Source of the DNA: Chloroflexota bacterium
GTDB lineage: Bacteria > Chloroflexota > Anaerolineae > Anaerolineales > Villigracilaceae
Length of the DNA stretch: 19,541 bases
Assembly: GCA_016191985.1 (NCBI GenBank)
Contig: JACPVB010000206.1
Location: 1 to 19,541, forward strand
Direction of reading: 5' to 3'
The position numbers and the translations under genes are program-made. Shown piece by piece: positions 15,531-19,541 of the stretch (positions are counted from its first letter, which is position 1; every line of letters starts with the position of its first letter). Under the pieces are notes generated by a model. That model was not told the DNA's origin. It saw only the letters and a list, made by a program, of their open reading frames with translations, and ran no database searches.

Positions 15531-16193
15531 GTGTATGAGAGAAAAGACCGCTTACTATATTTTCCAGAGGATATGCAGCCCGCGGATATAGATAATTTAC
15601 TGGTTGATGTTGAGGATGCCATTCGAGAAGGGGATATCGAATATGCGTACGAACTTAGCTTGCACGCAACGCAGCTCGTGCCCAAGAACTTCGAGGTCTG
15701 GCTGGCGCGTGCCAGCCTGGCCTCTTCCCTGGATGAAAAAATCCTGTGCATGAATTACCTGAATGAACTGAAACCAGACCATCAGGATAGGTATCACTTT
15801 ACTTTTTTTGTGCTCAAGGAAATTCTGGACCGTGATCCATTCCTCGCTTATTTGGAAGAAACTGAGAACCTCTATCGCGTCCATAACACGGAGCGCATGG
15901 TCTTAAGTATTCCCAAGAAACGCTCAACAATAACCCGCTATTTCCACAACGAGGTGGACCGTCTGACAGCCGCGAAACGATATTTGATCCTCGCGATTTT
16001 CGGCTTGCTATTAGCGGGTATTGGGACGCTGATCTTTGCGCCTCTTGCGGTTTGGGAGGCATTGAATGCCAGTCAGATCATGCGATCCCGCGCCGGACAG
16101 GCCAGTTCATTAATTACTCTGGCTGCTTCCGGCGTCATATTCCTGTTTGGGCTTTTCTTTAGCTTCATTTTCATCCTGCACCTGATTGGATAA
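15531..16193 (+). CDS. TPR-like protein with two C-terminal membrane helices, unknown function
   Basis: A 220-residue protein starting with GTG at 15531, nine bases after AGGA (15518-15521). Residues 18-75 form helical pairs of tetratricopeptide type (DVEDAIREGDIEYAYELSLH, then PKNFEVWLARASLA). After a charged linker come two hydrophobic helices at about 147-172 and 193-217. This suggests a cytoplasmic TPR-like domain anchored in the inner membrane. The GT2 synthase starts 25 bases after its stop, so a partner or assembly role for that synthase is likely by context. I do not recognise a named family. Confidence 0.75.
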   Translation: MYERKDRLLYFPEDMQPADIDNLLVDVEDAIREGDIEYAYELSLHATQLVPKNFEVWLARASLASSLDEKILCMNYLNELKPDHQDRYHFTFFVLKEILDRDPFLAYLEETENLYRVHNTERMVLSIPKKRSTITRYFHNEVDRLTAAKRYLILAIFGLLLAGIGTLIFAPLAVWEALNASQIMRSRAGQASSLITLAASGVIFLFGLFFSFIFILHLIG

Positions 16194-16218
16194 ATAAAAC
16201 CATTACAGTGGAGTAACC

Positions 16219-18513
16219 ATGCTCACTCGATTCTTATACCTGGCAACGGGGTGGTTTGCCATCAGCCTCTTTGCAACTTTGACTGGAGGTCACCGCCTTC
16301 GGCAGGGCAGCCCGCTCTTTTCGGCGGCGTGGCTGACGTGCGTCTTACTGATCGGCGATGTCTGGGGCTTGTTGACATTTGGGATTCCAAGTGAGATCGT
16401 CTCGATGACAATATTCGCCTTCCTTTTTGGCATCATCTGGATCATCCTGCTCAGAAAATGGAATGCCTTTGGTCAGGTCACTTGGGCGATGACCATACTT
16501 ACCACGCTGCTGTTCATCGTCTATTCCTTCATGGTGACAGCCTTTACCCCTCTCAATGCCGTCTCATTCGTGATTGCGCTGGATTTCTTCCTGATCGAGG
16601 CGCTGGCGCTCGTCATGGCATTGACTCATGCCTACGAAAGCCTGGAATTGTTTTGCCGCATTCACTGGGGCCGCAGGTTTGGCCGTATCAAACCCATTCC
16701 AGGGTATGCGCCAATGGTCTCGCTGCATGTCCCGGCGTACAATGAACCGCCTGAAGTTGTCGGGGCGACGCTCAACTCACTTGCCCAACTGGATTACCCA
16801 AATTACGAAGTCCTGGTCGTAGATAACAATACGCCCGGCAAAGAAGACTGGATCAAAATCCGCAACCTGTGCATAAGACTTGGACCCAGATTCCGCTTTG
16901 TCCATCTGGATCGGTGGCCTGGCTACAAATCCGGGGCGTTGAACTTCGCCCTGGCACACACTGCGCCGGAGGCGGAGATCGTTGGCAGCATCGACGCGGA
17001 CTATATGGTGGAACCCAACTTCCTGCGCGAACTTGTACCAGCTTTCGCCAACCCAAAGATTGGGTTTGTGCAGGCCCCACAGGATTACCGCGACCATCAC
17101 CGCGATCCTTTCTCCGAATCCGCTTACCATGGCTATAAATATTTCTTTGAAGTCTCCATGCCGGTTCGGAACGAACATAACGCGATCATCTTTTGCGGCA
17201 CGATGGGTTTGATCCGCAAGACAGCCTTGCAGCAAATCGGCGGCTGGGATGAATGGTGCATCACCGAAGATGCGGAAGCCAGTCTGCGAATTCTCAAACT
17301 TGGTTACGAATCCCTTTACATCAAACACAGCTACGGCCGCGGCTTGATGCCGTACACCTTCGAGAGTTTAAAGAAACAGCGCTTCCGCTGGTGTTTCGGT
17401 GGTATTCAAATTCTCAGAAAACATTGGAATTCCCTCATGCCCTGGGGACGTTGGATCGACCCGGAGAATCGTCTCACGCTTGCCCAACGCTACTTTTATC
17501 TGGTTGGCGGCTTGCAATGGTTCACCGATGTGCTCAATCTCCTTTTCGGTATATTCCTGACGCTTGGCGCAGTTGCCAGTATTTTCTACGGCGTGTTTTC
17601 CGTCCGCCCATTTACCGGACCTTTGCTGGTGATCCCCGCGATTTTCCTGTTCCTGCATCTCTGGCGTTTCCTTTGGGTGCTGCGTCAGGCGCTTGAGCTG
17701 CCTGCTCGTGTCGCATTGCGCTCCATGTACAACTTCTTCAGCCTGGGTTGGGCAGTGACCCTGGCTTGCATTCAGGGATTGTTCCGAAAAAAAGGCGTAT
17801 TTCTCCGAACGCCAAAGTCCAGAAGTCCATCCAGGGTTTTAGGTGCGCTGCGCGTGACCCAATCCGAGAGTCTGATCGGTTTGTTATTTTTGGTATTTGG
17901 GTTAGCTGCTTTTGTTGTCCGCCCCGGATTCAAAACATTCTGGCTGGGATTGTTGCTATCCTGGCAGGCCAGTCTCTTTCTGGCTGCTCCTTATTTCAGC
18001 TTGCTCAGTGTTCAAGCCGCGCCATCTCAAAAAATGCGCCATACCGATCTGGATCGCGGCGTGGCAGTCGGCGAGGATTCCGCTGCCAAATGGACCTGGG
18101 CGACTCTTGTGGCAATGATTGCCCTCGTGTGGATCATTTTCCAAATCCCATTGCCAGATCGATTACCGATCTACGCAAAGTATCAACCGCTTGACGTTCC
18201 GCCCCAACAGCTCTTTGGATTACCGACCGTTCCCACGCAGATTTCTCCAACGCCCATACCTTCACCCATCTCCAGCGGAACGCCTCTTCCTACGCCGACA
18301 ATTGGAACGACACCCTCCCCGACGCCTTCGTTGACTCCGATTCCCTCCTCAACCCCCACACCGGTCGGCGGAATCAACACTTCGACCGCTGCTGTTTCTT
18401 CAACGCAAGGATGCACCGCCACACCGATAGGTTTTGGCGCACCAAGCAATACGCCTACTCCCCTGCCGCCGGGTGTACCTTCACCTATACCAACACCCAC
18501 CCCGATCTGTTGA
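16219..18513 (+). CDS. BcsA-like family 2 glycosyltransferase (processive polysaccharide synthase) with Pro/Thr tail
   Basis: A 764-residue inner-membrane synthase. Helices occupy about 5-20, 35-55, 60-78, 88-108 and 115-137. The GT2 domain (about 165-400) has the full processive set: first Asp D202 (VVDNN), DxD at D259/D261 (SIDADY), the catalytic TED at 349-351, and QRFRW at 387-391. It couples UDP- or GDP-sugar polymerisation to export, as in cellulose and glucomannan synthases. About five or six further helices follow (about 425-645). No PilZ domain is visible, so c-di-GMP control of the BcsA kind is not indicated. Residues about 665-764 are almost entirely Pro, Thr and Ser (repeats of PTP, SPTPS). 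GGAG (16210-16213) precedes ATG by five bases. The GH5 cellulase nearby hints at a beta-glucan product. Confidence 0.88.
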   Translation: MLTRFLYLATGWFAISLFATLTGGHRLRQGSPLFSAAWLTCVLLIGDVWGLLTFGIPSEIVSMTIFAFLFGIIWIILLRKWNAFGQVTWAMTILTTLLFIVYSFMVTAFTPLNAVSFVIALDFFLIEALALVMALTHAYESLELFCRIHWGRRFGRIKPIPGYAPMVSLHVPAYNEPPEVVGATLNSLAQLDYPNYEVLVVDNNTPGKEDWIKIRNLCIRLGPRFRFVHLDRWPGYKSGALNFALAHTAPEAEIVGSIDADYMVEPNFLRELVPAFANPKIGFVQAPQDYRDHHRDPFSESAYHGYKYFFEVSMPVRNEHNAIIFCGTMGLIRKTALQQIGGWDEWCITEDAEASLRILKLGYESLYIKHSYGRGLMPYTFESLKKQRFRWCFGGIQILRKHWNSLMPWGRWIDPENRLTLAQRYFYLVGGLQWFTDVLNLLFGIFLTLGAVASIFYGVFSVRPFTGPLLVIPAIFLFLHLWRFLWVLRQALELPARVALRSMYNFFSLGWAVTLACIQGLFRKKGVFLRTPKSRSPSRVLGALRVTQSESLIGLLFLVFGLAAFVVRPGFKTFWLGLLLSWQASLFLAAPYFSLLSVQAAPSQKMRHTDLDRGVAVGEDSAAKWTWATLVAMIALVWIIFQIPLPDRLPIYAKYQPLDVPPQQLFGLPTVPTQISPTPIPSPISSGTPLPTPTIGTTPSPTPSLTPIPSSTPTPVGGINTSTAAVSSTQGCTATPIGFGAPSNTPTPLPPGVPSPIPTPTPIC

Positions 18514-18542
18514 TGAACATTGACGTTTAACCGCTTTTTTTG

Positions 18543-18649
18543 TGTCACCCTGAGCGATAGCGAAGGGTCTCTACCCCTGGTGTCAGAGATTCTTCGCTCA
18601 CTTGCACCGCACTGCGTTTGGTGCAGTGCAGGTGTCGCTCAGAATGACA
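18543..18649. repeat. Interspersed palindrome R5 (TGTCAYYCTGAGCGA type), interrupted by hairpin H
   Basis: Outer arms TGTCACCCTGAGCGA (18543-18557) and TCGCTCAGAATGACA (18635-18649) pair with two mismatches. Inner segments AGCGAAGGGTCTCT and AGAGATTCTTCGCT also pair with two mismatches. The unit GTCATTCTGAGCGAAGCGAA is a pattern I associate with interspersed repeats in several environmental phyla. The palindrome is split by hairpin H. Confidence 0.8.
18599..18634. repeat. 36-bp hairpin H, copy 2
   Basis: Identical over 36 bases to 4869-4904. Taken as the 34-base unit 18601-18634, it is flanked by a 7-bp direct repeat TCGCTCA (18594-18600 and 18635-18641), as an insertion with target duplication would leave. 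The host repeat itself tends to carry TTCGCTTCGCT, so the duplication is not proof. Confidence 0.9.
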
Positions 18650-18678
18650 AGCGAAAGTAATAAGGATACCTCTCTCTC

Positions 18679-19541
18679 ATGTTTTACAAAATCTCAAAAA
18701 AAATCAGAGAGTGGCGAAAAAGGTGGGTAAACTTTTCTTTGCCACAGAGATCGCAGAGTTCTCTGAGAAAAAACTCAAAATCTCTGTGCGCTCTGTGGCT
18801 AACCCCACGACATTCGCCACTCCCAAAAATCATCCATAGAAAATCTCTCTATCTAAACCTGCTGGTTGTTTTTGGGCTGCTTGCCATGTCATCGACTCCA
18901 AAGGCAGCGCCATCTCCCAACTATTTGCATACTTCAGGCAACCGTATCGTGGATTCATCCGGTTCGCCCGTTGGCTTAAGCGGCATAAATTGGTTCGGCT
19001 TTGAAACAAGTTCATACGCGCCCGATGGCTTATGGTCACGCAACTGGGGCGAGATGCTCGACCAGATCAAATCGCTCGGATACAACGTGATCCGCCTGCC
19101 ATATTCCAATGCCATGCTCGACCCTGCCGTCATGCCGACTGGAATCGATTATATGAAAAACCCCGACCTCGCCGGTCTAACCTCTTTGCAGGTCATGGAC
19201 CGCATCATCAGCGGGGCGGGTGCGCGCGGCATTCGCATCATCCTGGATAACCATCGCTCCACAGCCGGCGGCGGACCTGAGTCAAACGGGCTTTGGTATA
19301 CAACCACCTATTCAGAAAAGCGCTGGCTCGATGACTGGAAAATGTTAGCCACTCGTTACAAAGGAAATGAAACCGTCGTTGGCATGGATTTGCGAAACGA
19401 GCCGTTCAACGCCTGCTGGGGTTGCAGTGACACCTCCAAGGATTGGCGGCTGGCTGCCGAAAAAGCCGGCAATGCCATCCTCGCTATTAACCCCGACCTG
19501 CTCATTCTTGTGGAAGGCGTAGCCATTTACAACGGACAAAG
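18679..19541 (+). CDS. Secreted GH5_1 cellulase (endoglucanase E1-like), 3' end outside window
   Basis: Family 5 endo-beta-1,4-glucanase, cut by the window end after about 287 residues. GINWFGFETS, GLWSRNWGEMLDQIKSLGYN, IRLPYSNAML, LTSLQVMDRII and RIILDNHR follow the E1 cellulase of Acidothermus (GH5_1) almost word for word. The acid/base is E241 in DLRNEP; the nucleophile lies beyond the window. The frame is open from ATG 18679 (AAGGA at 18662-18666). A hydrophobic export segment LYLNLLVVFGLLA lies at 57-69 after HRKS, and the only other ATG, 18886, would delete it. Residues about 11-48 are encoded by palindrome R6. Expected to be exported and to act on extracellular or nascent beta-glucan. 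Confidence 0.85.
   Translation, partial: MFYKISKKIREWRKRWVNFSLPQRSQSSLRKNSKSLCALWLTPRHSPLPKIIHRKSLYLNLLVVFGLLAMSSTPKAAPSPNYLHTSGNRIVDSSGSPVGLSGINWFGFETSSYAPDGLWSRNWGEMLDQIKSLGYNVIRLPYSNAMLDPAVMPTGIDYMKNPDLAGLTSLQVMDRIISGAGARGIRIILDNHRSTAGGGPESNGLWYTTTYSEKRWLDDWKMLATRYKGNETVVGMDLRNEPFNACWGCSDTSKDWRLAAEKAGNAILAINPDLLILVEGVAIYNGQ
18709..18822. repeat. Nested palindrome R6 (GCCACAGAG type) inside the cellulase N-terminal coding region
   Basis: An outer perfect 10-bp inverted repeat GAGTGGCGAA/TTCGCCACTC (18709-18718, 18813-18822) encloses an inner palindrome with 9-bp perfect ends GCCACAGAG/CTCTGTGGC (18741-18749, 18791-18799), extended inward by CGCAGAG, TTCTCTGAG and their partners. It introduces no stop codon in the cellulase frame. 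Confidence 0.8.

Noticed and set aside
18543..18822. CRISPR array or attachment site in the repeat cluster
   Set aside because: The repeats are palindromes of different families without regular direct repeats and unique spacers, and no integrase or cas gene is nearby.
18886..19541. Cellulase start at the internal ATG 18886
   Set aside because: It would remove the hydrophobic export segment just upstream, which a GH5_1 cellulase needs, and no ribosome site precedes it.

Overview
The window looks like a bacterial chromosome segment of the Chloroflexota (Anaerolineae) type. I infer this from the gene mix: a SARP/AfsR-type regulator next to small NHLP-like peptides, an AAA_32 Lon-like protease, an aconitase-derived remnant, a GH5_1 cellulase close to the actinobacterial E1 type, and several families of short intergenic palindromes. 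No rRNA, tRNA, CRISPR array or insertion sequence with a transposase was seen.

Region 1 (1-6940, + strand) is a carbohydrate-uptake and hydrolysis locus. A strong terminator closes whatever lies upstream. Two MalF/MalG-type ABC permeases follow, both with unusual extra regions. Then come a GT-B-like protein of unknown function, a GH31 glycosidase of the MYORG (alpha-galactosidase-like) type, and the first 16 or so codons of a GH1 beta-glucosidase that breaks off abruptly. The substrate-binding protein and ATPase of the transporter are not in the window. Palindromic repeats sit between nearly every pair of genes.

Region 2 (6898-10703, - strand) holds a 1024-residue SARP/BTAD-NB-ARC-TPR regulator followed by two small ORFs with perfect Shine-Dalgarno sequences. 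They resemble precursors of the NHLP/Os1348 RiPP clan. The second is truncated exactly where the GH1 fragment begins, so the border between regions 1 and 2 is a deletion or rearrangement junction. Upstream of the regulator is a decayed ComM/YifB fragment.

Region 3 (11111-15468, + strand) is a housekeeping and stress block: a Lon-like AAA+ protease, transaldolase, an OsmC-type peroxiredoxin, and an 84-codon miniature aconitase made of the two ends of the enzyme joined in frame.

Region 4 (15531-19541, + strand) is an exopolysaccharide block. A TPR-like two-helix membrane protein is tightly coupled to a BcsA-like GT2 synthase with a long Pro/Thr/Ser tail. A cluster of nested palindromes follows, then a secreted GH5 cellulase cut by the window end, whose N-terminal extension is encoded by one of the palindromes.

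The most interesting items are the SARP-NHLP cassette with its truncated second peptide, a 36-bp hairpin present in two identical copies each nested in a different palindrome, and three hidden remnants (GH1, ComM, aconitase).
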